Assembly: GCA_005116945.1 (NCBI GenBank)
Contig: SWDH01000028.1
Location: forward strand, 219,173-263,676
DNA: 44,504 nucleotides
DNA from: Nitrospira sp.
Lineage (GTDB): Bacteria; Nitrospirota; Nitrospiria; Nitrospirales; Nitrospiraceae
Direction of reading: 5' to 3'
Made by a program: the position numbers and the translations under genes. This document shows positions 8,249-17,157 of the stretch, in pieces. The notes under the pieces are model-generated. The model saw only the letters and a program-made list of their open reading frames with translations, was not told the DNA's origin and made no database searches. Position 1 is the stretch's first letter. The number at the start of each line of letters is the position of its first letter.

Positions 8249-8868
8249 CAGAGGCCCCCAAGGCCTTCTCGATTCGTCTCCACCGCTCCTTCCCGATGCA
8301 ATGGGCTGTCACATACATAGCGGGCATATTCCAAGGTCAAAGCACTGTGTAGAGTTTTTCCTGCGCCAGCTGACGGCTTTCAGACAATCTACCCATGCAC
8401 CAGGAAAATTTTACTCCTTGACCATGACGCTCCAGAATGAGCAGGCATAAAGATCCGCTCCTCCAGGTCTTCTTGACAGGCTACGGAAATGCTGTGCTAA
8501 GGTTCATTGCAGATTTCCGACGGTCTATTTCGTTTGTGAATTCTAACCATGGAGGGGGAGAAAACCCTGCCCGTTTCTGCATGAAGAGAAATGCTCCCCT
8601 TGTGCGGTAGATTTCTCTATCCGATCCACGATTCAGTGAGAGTACCAAGTATCTCGATGCAGCCACTCGCCACACAGGCTCCATCACATTGTCATCGTGC
8701 CATCACTGCCAGAAACCGGAAGGGAAACGGGTCAAGGATCTCGTGCGCTCATCCATTTCATGAAGGACATCACAGGGTAGATAGGAAGAATTTCACGCTC
8801 AAATACGTTCAGGAGCGTCTCGATGAATCCACAAAGAAACTTAAGGTAACCAACGAAAGGAGCCTCAG
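8249..8868. other. 620-base stretch without recognisable gene
   Basis: Only short frames without recognisable domains or ribosome sites are present on either strand. The last 20 bases contain the AAAGGAG ribosome site of the peroxiredoxin gene. Probably decayed accessory DNA beside the tRNA. Confidence 0.5.
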
Positions 8869-9354
8869 ATGCCCATTCAAGTAGGTGACCGGGTGCCGGC
8901 TGCCACGTTCAAACAACTGACCGCTAACGGCGTGGCCGATATCGATACGGCGACGCTGCTCAAAGGTAAGAAAGTCGTGCTCTTCGGCCTACCAGGCGCA
9001 TATACGCCGGTGTGTTCAGCCTACCATCTGCCCGGCTTCGTTGCCAAAGCCGATGACCTGAAGGCTAAGGGCATCAGTGCCATCGCCTGTATCTCCGTCA
9101 ACGATCCTTTCGTCATGCAGACGTGGGGCAAAGAGCACGGGGCCGACGGGAAGGTCATGATGTTGGCAGATGCGGACGGCGCATTCACTCGCGCGATCGG
9201 CTTGAGTTTTGACATGCCGGAATTTGGCCTGAGCGGGCGCTCAGAGCGCTATTCGATGGTGGTCGAAGACGGAGTGGTGAAATCCATCAACATTGAAAAG
9301 AGTGTCCTTGATCACGGCATCAGCAGCGCTGCCACTTGCATGCTACACACGTAA
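8869..9354 (+). CDS. Peroxiredoxin, Prx5 / type II family
   Basis: A 161-residue thioredoxin-fold peroxidase that reduces hydrogen peroxide and organic peroxides with thiol or glutaredoxin-type donors. The active-site block is PGAYTPVCS with peroxidatic C49 and the T46/P47 neighbours typical of the family. FVMQTWGKEHGA and the Arg-containing FGLSGRSERYSMVVEDG also match. Start ATG follows AAAGGAGCC. The C-terminus (SSAATCMLHT) departs from the common SSAE-ML-ending and adds a Cys, so the last few residues may be altered. Isolated from other genes, downstream of tRNA-Leu. Confidence 0.9.
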   Translation: MPIQVGDRVPAATFKQLTANGVADIDTATLLKGKKVVLFGLPGAYTPVCSAYHLPGFVAKADDLKAKGISAIACISVNDPFVMQTWGKEHGADGKVMMLADADGAFTRAIGLSFDMPEFGLSGRSERYSMVVEDGVVKSINIEKSVLDHGISSAATCMLHT

Positions 9355-10102
9355 GAGAGGTGGATCGCGTAGAAATTCTCGTGCTGGACGATGAATCACG
9401 GGAAGAAAATGGAGCGATACAGGCGCGAAGAGTATTAGGAAGGATCCGTGGATTGCTATTGCTACGTGACGAACGGTCGCCCAATCGTAGAACTAACCAA
9501 GAACCAAACCGGAACTTACGACCGATAGCAGCAGTCCCTCTTCACGCTCTGCAAGGCTACCTGACTCACGACAGACCAGGCACTCAACAAGCGCTGTTCT
9601 CAGCTTTGTTTTGTAGGCCGAGATCTACCTCGGCACCTGTCACTAATCTGTAATGATGATGAGAAACCTTGAGCGATATCCAGGCACCTAAATAAAGACA
9701 AAGATGCGAATGCGCTACGCGGTCATTTCACAAATGGTGCTCGCACCTCGCGTTAGGAGCTCCTTGGGGAGAGAATACACAATCAACGCGCTGCCCCATC
9801 AGCGACACAAGGTCCAAGAATTCTGACGAACCTGTATTTCTTCCTTCTCACAAAGCATGAACGCGCGAAAGCCCTGCAGCCACCGCGCCTCTTGCCCTGC
9901 CCTTTGGACCGTTGCTTGACTGTTCATGCAGCACATTTGTCCGTGATTTATCCGGCTTGGACTTCTGCATCACATACGGTAAAACGAGAGCGGTCTTGCA
10001 CTCTCTTCTACCGTGAACACATCAACCTCCGCACTGATACCCACACTAACGACGCGTCACGCTCACTCGTGCGAATGCGAAGACGCACATTCCGGCATAC
10101 CA
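9355..10102. other. 750-base stretch without recognisable gene
   Basis: No frame on either strand has a recognisable domain, and the longer ones are rich in Arg, Ser and Thr as expected from chance. No repeats or strong hairpins stand out. It precedes the two mini membrane-protein genes on the minus strand. Confidence 0.5.
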
Positions 10103-10189
10103 TCATTTGTCATACGGGAACCATATAATGATAGCCGCCCCTAGCACGAACACACTGACAAAAGCACCAAACGCGATAGCAAGTTCCAC
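10103..10189 (-). CDS. Mini membrane protein, copy A (28 residues)
   Basis: Reading from GTG with a GGGAGG ribosome site six to seven bases upstream gives 28 residues with one uninterrupted hydrophobic helix (AIAFGAFVSVFVLGAAIIIW) ending in FPYDK. It is a clear duplicate of the neighbour at 10238-10345: most differences are silent or conservative, which indicates that selection acts on the protein. Length and topology resemble small subunits of respiratory complexes, such as CydX- or CcoQ-type peptides, but no sequence match is recognised. The predicted orientation is N-terminus out or in with a short acidic/basic tail. Function unknown. Confidence 0.6.
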   Translation of the reverse strand: MELAIAFGAFVSVFVLGAAIIIWFPYDK

Positions 10190-10237
10190 GATAACCTCCC
10201 TTAAGTTGAGATGTATTTAGCTACAGTTCCTCTGAAT

Positions 10238-10345
10238 CTACCGATCTCGCAAGCTCATATCTCTGTCATACGGGAACCATATAATAATAGCCGCCCCTAG
10301 GACGAACACACCGACAAAGGCGGCAAACGCAATGGCAAGTTCCAT
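10238..10345 (-). CDS. Mini membrane protein, copy B (35 residues)
   Basis: ATG with a GGGGAGG ribosome site encodes 35 residues: one hydrophobic helix (MELAIAFAAFVGVFVLGAAI), the motif IIWFPYD shared with copy A, and a short charged tail (RDMSLRDR). It lies upstream of copy A on the minus strand, 48 bases apart, so both could be one transcript. The upstream 60 or so bases are also conserved between the copies (CTTGCGAGATC, TAGATTCAG, GTAGCTAAATACA). No homologue is recognised. A one-helix accessory subunit of a membrane complex is a guess from size only. Confidence 0.6.
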   Translation of the reverse strand: MELAIAFAAFVGVFVLGAAIIIWFPYDRDMSLRDR

Positions 10346-10898
10346 GACAACCTCCCCGAGTTGATGGTGTATTTAGCTACGATTTCCCCTGAATCTATTG
10401 ATCTCGCAAGCCCAATGACGGTGGCATTAATACCATAAGAGCCTGTTCAGGGCAACTAGTACTTTAGCGGTGTATAGATAGCTCATTCATTGTCCATTTT
10501 TGTCACCCATGATCGGTCCTGGTAAAGGGATACGCCCTTAATAATGGCTACAACGAGAGGGGGATGGGTACGATACATGGTGTAGGGCAACACTTGACGC
10601 GTTGATTTTTGGAGATCATACAGACCAGAACCCACAATGGAGAAGAAAGTGGGGATGCTCGCGCTTACGGAAAAATCCTTCGGCCACTTGAGCGGTCGGT
10701 ATGACGTGGCGGGGCCAATATTGGCGAGTGATCGACCGGTTCTTCGCCCACACAGGCCCCGCTATTGCTTCTCATGCCCTCTACGCTGACCCATTGGCTT
10801 CCGCTGGATCGTGCTGTATCCTGAGCGTCGGTGGACAAACGGGGACATGCAACGTGAGACAGAGGGAGACATGGCAAACCATACACTGTTCTCCCTTC
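10346..10898. other. Stretch without recognisable gene
   Basis: Apart from the conserved leader of the mini genes up to about 10410, nothing recognisable is seen. Short frames on both strands lack domain features and ribosome sites. No clear promoter for the minus-strand mini genes could be defined. Confidence 0.45.
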
Positions 10899-10950
10899 AG
10901 AGCCTAGCGCCCTCAAAGGTACGCAGGTTCAAGCCCTGCCTGTGGCACCA
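10899..10950 (+). pseudogene. 3' fragment of a tRNA-Leu gene
   Basis: The fragment matches the 3' half of a tRNA-Leu: CTAGCGCCC as in the variable-arm region of the intact tRNA at 8162, T arm GCAGG-TTCAAGC-CCTGC (10923-10939), acceptor strand CTGTGGC, discriminator A and CCA ending at 10950. The matching 5' strand GCCACAG and anticodon arm are absent upstream, so it cannot be a functional tRNA. tRNA 3' ends are common integrase attachment sites, which makes this a candidate att remnant. Confidence 0.7.
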
Positions 10951-11108
10951 CCACTCTTCAATGCTTCAATCTTCAGTGGGTGGCACTCACTCTACTAGAT
11001 CCGATCTCTTTCTGACCCATATGACGTACGCCCGGCGGAAATAGTGAATTTTCTGACGATGTGGCGTTTCAATTGGTTAGGGGTATCTGTCAAATATTGA
11101 ACCGTTCC

Positions 11109-12512
11109 ATGAAGACACTGCTTCTCTCTTTATTGGCCTTTGTTATAGTCGCGCTCCAAAGTGGTTGCAGGCTTGCCAGCAGTCTGGATTCCAGTGCACA
11201 CGATGGCTCGGCGCAGGCGGAGTCTACCGTGACTGTCCACCCCAAAGAGATCAAGGATGTGCTCTATAACCCGGGGATGGGGCTCGCCGATTTTCATTTC
11301 GGATTCGACCATCCTCCGACGACTGATCAATACCCGCGATCGACAGTGGCCTATTTCCGGTGGCCTTGGTCCGACCTTGAACCTGAGGAAGGACAGTATG
11401 CGTTCGATTTCGTGGATCGAATCATCAGCCAAGCCAAGGCGAAGGGAGAAACATTGGCCTTCCGTATCATGACGGAGTACAAGGCCGGCTCGCCCGCATG
11501 GCTGCTCCATAAGGGAGTGGGGAGTGTGAAGGTCGGCAGAGGAGTCTTTCCCGATTACAACAACCCGACGTTTCTGCAGTACCATGAAAAGCTCATCAAG
11601 GCATTCGGGGAACGGTACGCTGGTTCACCGGATATCGATCATGTTGATATCGGCTCGGTCGGCTGCTGGGGAGAGTGGAATATGGCCTGCTGCCAGGGAG
11701 TCGAGGCGCAGTGCAAACAGTATTTTCCGGTTGAGGACAATCAGATCAAGATCACAGACTGGTACTTCAAGTATTTTGCCGGCACGCCCTTGGTGATGCT
11801 TCATGGAGGACAGCTCAAGTATGCCGTGTCTCGAGGCGCCGGCTGGCGCGCCGACTGTTTCGGAGATTACGGGATTTTCGGTTCCACGTGGAACCATATG
11901 GAGCATGCCTACCCCCCAGTGCTTCAGGATCCAGTCATCGAACGTGCGTGGAAGAATGCTCCGGTCCAATTCGAGGTGTGCGGCGTGATGAAGAACTGGC
12001 ATGACAAAGGTTTCGATATCGATCTGATTCTGGCCAAAGGGCTGGAGTGGCATATGTCGGTCTTGAATGCGAAATCATCACCGATCCCGACCGAATGGCG
12101 ACCGCGCATCGATGCGTTTCTCACAAAGATCGGATATCGATTCGTCCTCCGCCAGATGACGCACACCACAGAAGTTCGGCCCAGCCAGAAACTGTCGCTG
12201 CGCTCACAATGGGAAAACGTCGGTGTGGCTCCGATCTACCACGAGTGGCCGCTCGCCTATCGATTGAGATCCGCCGAGGACCAGGTTGTCGCGCAGTGGG
12301 CCAGCACCGCTCAACTACGCCGGTGGCTTCCGGGTGCACAACATGAAGCGGAAGACATTGTCACGCTACCGGAGTCTGTACCAGAAGGTTCGTATGCTCT
12401 GGATATTGCGATTCTGGATCAAGATGGCCGCGCGCCCTTCGTTGATCTCGCCATTTCAGGAAAGCGCCCAGATAGATGGTATCCAACCTCGACCGTCTTG
12501 ATCCGTCGTTGA
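11109..12512 (+). CDS. DUF4832-type secreted lipoprotein, glycoside-hydrolase-like
   Basis: Starting at ATG 11109 the product has 467 residues and a lipoprotein signal peptide with lipobox LQSGC (Cys 20); an ATG 48 bases upstream would bury it. The body looks like a beta-alpha barrel of the DUF4832 type (NPGMGLADFHFG, FRWPWSDLEPEEGQYAFD, IGSVGCWGEWNM) followed by a beta-sandwich with the PEGSYALDIAILD segment. Glu residues in EPEEG and GEWN are possible acid/base groups of a hydrolase acting on polysaccharides, but the substrate is unknown. It is surrounded by unrelated accessory genes, with no operon partner. Confidence 0.75.
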   Translation: MKTLLLSLLAFVIVALQSGCRLASSLDSSAHDGSAQAESTVTVHPKEIKDVLYNPGMGLADFHFGFDHPPTTDQYPRSTVAYFRWPWSDLEPEEGQYAFDFVDRIISQAKAKGETLAFRIMTEYKAGSPAWLLHKGVGSVKVGRGVFPDYNNPTFLQYHEKLIKAFGERYAGSPDIDHVDIGSVGCWGEWNMACCQGVEAQCKQYFPVEDNQIKITDWYFKYFAGTPLVMLHGGQLKYAVSRGAGWRADCFGDYGIFGSTWNHMEHAYPPVLQDPVIERAWKNAPVQFEVCGVMKNWHDKGFDIDLILAKGLEWHMSVLNAKSSPIPTEWRPRIDAFLTKIGYRFVLRQMTHTTEVRPSQKLSLRSQWENVGVAPIYHEWPLAYRLRSAEDQVVAQWASTAQLRRWLPGAQHEAEDIVTLPESVPEGSYALDIAILDQDGRAPFVDLAISGKRPDRWYPTSTVLIRR

Positions 12513-12871
12513 GTGTGGATCGGCAATGAGAAAGATTTTGGAATCGCGTTCTTTCGTCTCTTGCCTCTTCTCTCTAGCCCCCCTAGAATATCCTTCCCAG
12601 CGAGACGCCCATTCCAAGACCACGGTACGGTGCACATCTCTTGTGATCCGGCCGACGCCTCTCAAGAGAGCGGCCAATGCGTCCGGAAGAAATCCTCGCA
12701 CTCGCGGTACGCTGCTCGAATGCGTCACATACTCAAGATCTATGAAGCTGCTATCCCATGGTTACGATGACAGAAGTTCGTGCGAGAGCATCTTGCAACC
12801 AAACCGCACAGGCGTGCCTCGCTTCAGCATGACGTCAATCAATTCATCTGGAAACCAGCAAAGAGAGTCAT
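12513..12871. other. Intergenic stretch without recognisable gene
   Basis: Two overlapping frames here lack domains and ribosome sites. The final 15 bases hold the AAAGAGA site of the Sel1 gene. Nothing else is seen. Confidence 0.45.
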
Positions 12872-13366
12872 ATGCGTAAGGATCGGCGGTTCATCACGCT
12901 CCGATTGTCTGTCGCTCTTGCGCTGTCGATAACCTGTCTTGCTGCGCCAGCATGGGCGGAGTTTCAAGTCGGCATGGACGCCTATAACCGTGGAGACTTC
13001 AAAGCAGCCTTGCGTGAGTGGCAACCGATGGCCGAACGGGGAGACGCACAAGCGCAATTCTACTTCGGCTTGCTGTATGAAAATGGAGATGGCGTTCCCC
13101 TAGATTACGCGAAAGCACGGCAGTGGTATGAAAAGGCCGCCGTTCAGGGGGACGCCAAGGCACAGCTCTACCTCGGCCTACAATCTTCCTTCGGCCAAGG
13201 CATACCCATGGATCTCGTCGACGCCTACATGTGGTACAGTCTGGCGGCTGGAAACGGAAATGCACACGCGCCAGGATACCGCGCTGATCTCAGCCGGCAG
13301 ATGACACCTGCCCAAATTGCCGAGGCGCAAAAGCGAGCGCGAGAGTGGAAGCCGAAAGGCAAGTGA
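12872..13366 (+). CDS. Secreted Sel1-repeat protein (copy 1)
   Basis: The 164-residue product has a signal peptide cleaved at PAWA-EF. It then has about three Sel1/TPR-type helical repeats: AYNRGDFKAALREWQPMAERG, AQAQFYFGLLYENGDGVPLD, and the VDAYMWYSLAAGNG repeat that ends Sel1 arrays. Such repeats build a solenoid for protein-protein contacts, here in the periplasm. It has a close paralogue at 13516-14115, so the pair arose by duplication. A binding partner cannot be inferred from the surroundings. Confidence 0.85.
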   Translation: MRKDRRFITLRLSVALALSITCLAAPAWAEFQVGMDAYNRGDFKAALREWQPMAERGDAQAQFYFGLLYENGDGVPLDYAKARQWYEKAAVQGDAKAQLYLGLQSSFGQGIPMDLVDAYMWYSLAAGNGNAHAPGYRADLSRQMTPAQIAEAQKRAREWKPKGK

Positions 13367-13515
13367 GCGCCGAACAACACACATTCGACTCATGCCCACC
13401 GAAGAACCGGCAGAACCACGCGCACAGGAACGCATGAAGACAGGTACCATGGCATGCCACAACAACCTTGTCTCAGCGCAGACGTTCACGTCACATCTGG
13501 CCACGCATGGTGTGT

Positions 13516-14115
13516 ATGTGTAACCACCGAGTCATCGCACCTCGAATCTCTATCGCCCTGGTCCTGGCAATCGTGTTGCTCGCGGCCCCCGCATGGGCGG
13601 ACTTCAAAGCGGGCGAGAAGGCCTATCAACGTGGGGACTACGCCACAGCCTTGCGTGAGTGGCAACCGCTGGCCGAGCAGGGCCAGGCCGGCTCGCAGTA
13701 CCAACTCGGCCTGCTCTATGCCAACGGAAAAGGTGTCACAAAAGACGATGCCAAAGCGCGGCTCTGGTACGAAAAAGCCGCGATCCAAGGGCATATGGAA
13801 GCCCGAGTCAACTTTGGAGTCATGTTGATGTATGCGCGGGGCGGCCAACAGGATTACAAGATGGCCGTGTACTATTTACGCCTGGCTGCCAATCAAGGCC
13901 ACGATGTGGCGCAGCGAAGACTTGGCGAGTTGTATCAACGCGGAGAAGGCGTGCAGCAAGACTTCATCAAAGCCTATATGTGGTACAGCCTCGGGGCAGG
14001 GCACGGAGCGGAGGCCGGGGCCAGGCTACGGGATGCGCTCGCCAAGCAGATGGATCCCGACCAGATCGTCGAAGCCCAAAAGCTAGTTCGGGAATGGAAG
14101 CCCAAAGCCAATTAA
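13516..14115 (+). CDS. Secreted Sel1-repeat protein (copy 2)
   Basis: From ATG 13516 the product has 199 residues; an ATG nine bases upstream is equally possible. The signal peptide ends PAWA-DF, exactly as in copy 1. It contains four to five Sel1 repeats (AGSQYQLGLLYANGKGVTKD, MEARVNFGVMLMYARGGQQD, DVAQRRLGELYQRGEGVQQD, then KAYMWYSLGAGHG), one or two more than copy 1. The closing REWKPKA segment is shared as well. Likely a periplasmic scaffold. Confidence 0.85.
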   Translation: MCNHRVIAPRISIALVLAIVLLAAPAWADFKAGEKAYQRGDYATALREWQPLAEQGQAGSQYQLGLLYANGKGVTKDDAKARLWYEKAAIQGHMEARVNFGVMLMYARGGQQDYKMAVYYLRLAANQGHDVAQRRLGELYQRGEGVQQDFIKAYMWYSLGAGHGAEAGARLRDALAKQMDPDQIVEAQKLVREWKPKAN

Positions 14116-14172
14116 GCAAAGAACGCAACCCCCCATCGCTGTGACACACGCCGGCATGAGAGCGACTGACTC

Positions 14173-14376
14173 ATGGAAACATGTCAGATCGGCGCGGTGC
14201 ACGATCTCTTTCGATACCCGGTCAAATTCATGCAAAGAGAGCGGCTCCACGCTGTGGACATCGATGCGCACGGTACCGGGGGAGACCGTACCTACGCACC
14301 CAGTGATTTGAACGGTCGTTTCGCGACCTCCAAGAAGTGGCTCACTATGGCTGGCTTGACGGCACCCTCGAAATGA
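14173..14376 (+). pseudogene. MOSC-domain protein, N-terminal remnant
   Basis: The 67-residue frame matches only the N-terminal beta-barrel part of MOSC proteins: LFRYPVKFMQRERL, then the GGDRTYA turn, then an SKKW segment. The catalytic MOSC domain is missing and the frame ends abruptly. The following 300 bases to 14674 show nothing recognisable. MOSC proteins handle sulfur transfer to molybdenum cofactor or related substrates; this remnant cannot. Confidence 0.65.
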
Positions 14377-14674
14377 GTGAACAGGTCCAGCCTGTGCAAA
14401 TGCGGCCCACGCTACACTGCGTCATGACCGCACACTGCCAAGCCGATCTTACGGATGAAGACTCCCCAGGTAGCATACGACCATGAGATGAAGGCGCGGA
14501 TCTAATCCGTGGGGAATGGGTTCCTCCAGCTCGTTTCGAAGATCAACTTCTGGCTTTCAGACAGCAGGGATAGGGATTGACCCCTCTCGGGTTCTTTGGT
14601 ACGTTGCGGTCCACTCGCCCTTTACAATTCCTATTTCCTGTCCGCAAGTTCATTGACGCGCCTAGGAGGGAAAC

Positions 14675-15037
14675 ATGCAAAAATGTTATCGTGCAAACAC
14701 ATTCAAGCAATCGTGGCTTTCAGTTGTAGCTTTGGCCATCTGTCTCGTATTGGCTCAAGGATGTGCTGAGTACCATGTCGCGATGAAAGATGCAGATCCA
14801 GCAGTACTGCCCTATAAAGCGAACATGATTCATTCCTTGGGGTGGGGCCTCTTATATAAACCTCAGCAGATCACGACCAAATGCGACACCAAAACAGGTA
14901 TTAACGACGTAGTGGTCAAAAGCAATTACCTGTATAGCCTGGTGGCTGTCTTGAGCTTAGGTATTTGGATGCCGATAGAAATCGACCACCGATGCCAAGC
15001 AGGATCAGGTGAGGAGATTATATTGGGCAACAAATAA
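14675..15037 (+). CDS. Small Bor-like lipoprotein
   Basis: The 120-residue product has a signal peptide with lipobox LAQGC (Cys 30). The mature part resembles the Bor/Iss lipoprotein pattern of a variable start followed by a hydrophobic SLVAVLSLGIWMPIEI segment and a Cys (HRC). The ATG follows an AGGAGG ribosome site. Bor proteins are outer-membrane lipoproteins of phage or plasmid origin linked to serum resistance; a role in this organism is unknown. The similarity is at pattern level only. The next gene follows after 60 bases. Confidence 0.6.
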   Translation: MQKCYRANTFKQSWLSVVALAICLVLAQGCAEYHVAMKDADPAVLPYKANMIHSLGWGLLYKPQQITTKCDTKTGINDVVVKSNYLYSLVAVLSLGIWMPIEIDHRCQAGSGEEIILGNK

Positions 15038-15097
15038 AGACGGCAATCGCTTAACCAGCGGATGCCCGTTCTCAGCGGATACGTAGAGGAGAAACAC

Positions 15098-16681
15098 ATG
15101 CCCCAACAATCATTCATCCCAACAGACTTCTGGGAAGGAAGGCATCAGTCCTACCATCAGGACATTGATGGGTATTATACATTCGATTCGTCTGCGAAGG
15201 GGGAGGGCCTGGCAGGCTATCGGAACGCATCGAAAGAGTTTCAGGACATTATTGCGGAAGCTGTTCAGAACAATTTTACGCTACGGGCAATGGGAAGTTC
15301 CTGGTCCTTAAGCACGTGTGGGGTCACCAACCATCGTCTAATTAGTTCAAAAAACCTTCGCAGATTCTTCGGGGTAAGCGGGAGTTATGTCGACCCCGGC
15401 TATGGCAAGGACAGTACAAAACTTCTCTTTTTCGAATGTGGATACACTCTGAGCAAGATCAATATTGAGCTGAAGAAGAAAGGGTTATCTTTGCTGGCCT
15501 GTGGGTCGAATAATGGGCAAACATTACCGGGGGTGGTTTCCACCAACACGCATGGTTCGGCCTTTAAATTTGGAGCCACACCGGAAATGGTGGTCGGGAT
15601 CCATTTGATTACCGGCCCTTCCTCTCAGGTGTATCTCGAACGAGCCTCCTATCCGGTTGTCACCAAAAAACTCACGGATGAGTTGGGCGCAGAACTGGTT
15701 CGCGATGATGCGCTGTTCAATGCCGCCCTGGTGAGTTTTGGCTCGTTTGGCATAATCCGTGGGTTGACGATCGAAACTCGCGATCTCTTTCTCTTACATC
15801 TCTCAAGAAAGTTTCGACCGTTCAATGAGGCCCTAGAGAAGGCCATTACATCATTGGACTTTTCTGGTTTCACAGCCTATTTCAAAGAATTAGAGGATCG
15901 CGCTACGGAGCGCAATCAATTTCCCGTCACCTTCAATGAAGAAAGCCTCTATCATTTTCAAGTGACGTTCAGCCCAAATTCAGCTGAAAAAGGGAAGCGG
16001 CCTCAAGAAGCCGCCGTATTTTTTGGGTTTGCGGGTCCCTATCGTGACGATTACCCACGACCTCCTGAGGAAGAAGGGAGCATTGGTCCTGGCGCATCAG
16101 GGATTGAACTGCTTGGGCACCTCATGGAATCTGTCCCGGGACCACTCAAGAAATTTGTCAAAAAACAGTTGGATGCCCAGATCAAGAAACTTTTTCAATA
16201 TGAGTTTACCGGAACATTTCAAGAAATCTTTCGTGATGAGAGCACGAAGGGGAAGGTCTTCGCCTCTGGAATTGGCCTCTCGCCATCCAAAGCCTTGGAG
16301 GTCATAGACATGGCCCTACGAGTCTATGAGGACTTCGACACGATTATGCCCGTCCTCATTACCCTGCGGTTTGTGAAAGGAACCAAGGCCACGCTGGGAT
16401 TTACAAAATTTGCACCAACCTGCGTCATCGAACTTGATGGCTTGAACACTCCCAATATGCGGGAATATACCAACTTAGTGTGGGCACGTATTGAACAAGC
16501 CGGCATTCCTTTCACGATGCATTGGGGAAAATTCAATGACCATTTGGACGACACACGGATCAAGGCGATGTATGGTGCCAATCGAGATCAATGGATTCAA
16601 AGCCGCGAACAGCTCCTCAGTCCGGAAGTCCGCGCAGTCTTCAACAACGATTTTCTTCGCCGTCTAGGCTTAGCAACGTGA
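15098..16681 (+). CDS. FAD-linked oxidase of the VAO / sugar-lactone oxidase type
   Basis: From ATG 15098 (ribosome site GAGGAG) the product has 527 residues; an upstream ATG at 15062 lacks a site. The N-terminal half is a PCMH-type FAD-binding domain: LRAMGSSWSLSTC, then TLPGVVSTNTHGSA and the MVVGIHLITG strand. The C-terminal half fits the D-arabinono-1,4-lactone/alditol oxidase substrate domain, with late motifs HWGKFND and a conserved terminal segment. No His-Cys site for bicovalent FAD was identified with confidence. Such enzymes oxidise sugar lactones or polyols with oxygen as acceptor, and no signal peptide is visible. The substrate is unknown. Confidence 0.8.
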   Translation: MPQQSFIPTDFWEGRHQSYHQDIDGYYTFDSSAKGEGLAGYRNASKEFQDIIAEAVQNNFTLRAMGSSWSLSTCGVTNHRLISSKNLRRFFGVSGSYVDPGYGKDSTKLLFFECGYTLSKINIELKKKGLSLLACGSNNGQTLPGVVSTNTHGSAFKFGATPEMVVGIHLITGPSSQVYLERASYPVVTKKLTDELGAELVRDDALFNAALVSFGSFGIIRGLTIETRDLFLLHLSRKFRPFNEALEKAITSLDFSGFTAYFKELEDRATERNQFPVTFNEESLYHFQVTFSPNSAEKGKRPQEAAVFFGFAGPYRDDYPRPPEEEGSIGPGASGIELLGHLMESVPGPLKKFVKKQLDAQIKKLFQYEFTGTFQEIFRDESTKGKVFASGIGLSPSKALEVIDMALRVYEDFDTIMPVLITLRFVKGTKATLGFTKFAPTCVIELDGLNTPNMREYTNLVWARIEQAGIPFTMHWGKFNDHLDDTRIKAMYGANRDQWIQSREQLLSPEVRAVFNNDFLRRLGLAT

Positions 16682-17157
16682 TGCGAGCGGCAGAGTCGCG
16701 TATCACTGTGTTTCATTCAGTACCAACAGGCTGTGTTACCAGCCTGCAAAGATTCGCTGAGTCACTGCACCAGCTCGGATCATTCCACCTCAGAAGAGAT
16801 AACTCTTTTCTGAAATGATCTGGGCAATGGGCGGGCACGATTCCGGGATTTCTGATCCTTTGGGCGGTCGTAATAAGGTCATGTAGCAGAGCGATTATCC
16901 GCCTATTCCATCTCACGGCTCTCACGTCTTCTCAAATCCTACGTCTTTGACCTCCTGAGTCAATCTCTGCGAAACTCCCCTCAGCATTGATCGTGCTGAT
17001 GTGCGCCAAAATCATACCCCGGCTTCAGCACAACTCCCTCCCTTTCCAGACATCTATCAGGCATGACTTCTCGTCCTGGATGCTATTTGACACCCTGCAC
17101 CTTCCAGGCCCTTCGCCGAGTGACTGGCACACATCATGCGGATGTGCGAGTTCTGTA
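16682..17157. other. Intergenic stretch between convergent genes
   Basis: The flavin oxidase gene and the minus-strand carH-like gene converge here. Besides the hairpin at 16790-16813 nothing is recognised. Confidence 0.5.
16790..16813. terminator. Possible bidirectional terminator hairpin
   Basis: A 10-base-pair stem (TCAGAAGAGA with TCTTTTCTGA, one wobble pair) closes a TAAC loop. It lies between converging genes, about 110 bases after the flavin oxidase stop. The U-rich run is inside the stem rather than after it, so termination strength is uncertain. Confidence 0.4.

Larger units (their letters stand above)
10103..10410 (-). repeat. Tandem duplication (~156-base unit) carrying the two mini genes
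   Basis: Two copies of a unit of about 156 bases lie head to tail. Each has a conserved upstream segment, ribosome site and 28- to 35-codon gene. The copies differ by scattered substitutions, many at third codon positions, so the duplication is not recent. Confidence 0.75.

Noticed and set aside
10103..10410. CRISPR-like or non-coding direct repeats
   Set aside because: There are only two units of about 156 bases, and the differences between them fall mainly at third codon positions of a minus-strand frame, so they are duplicated genes.
10899..10950. Complete tRNA gene
   Set aside because: The acceptor 5' strand, D arm and anticodon arm are not present upstream; only the 3' half can be folded.
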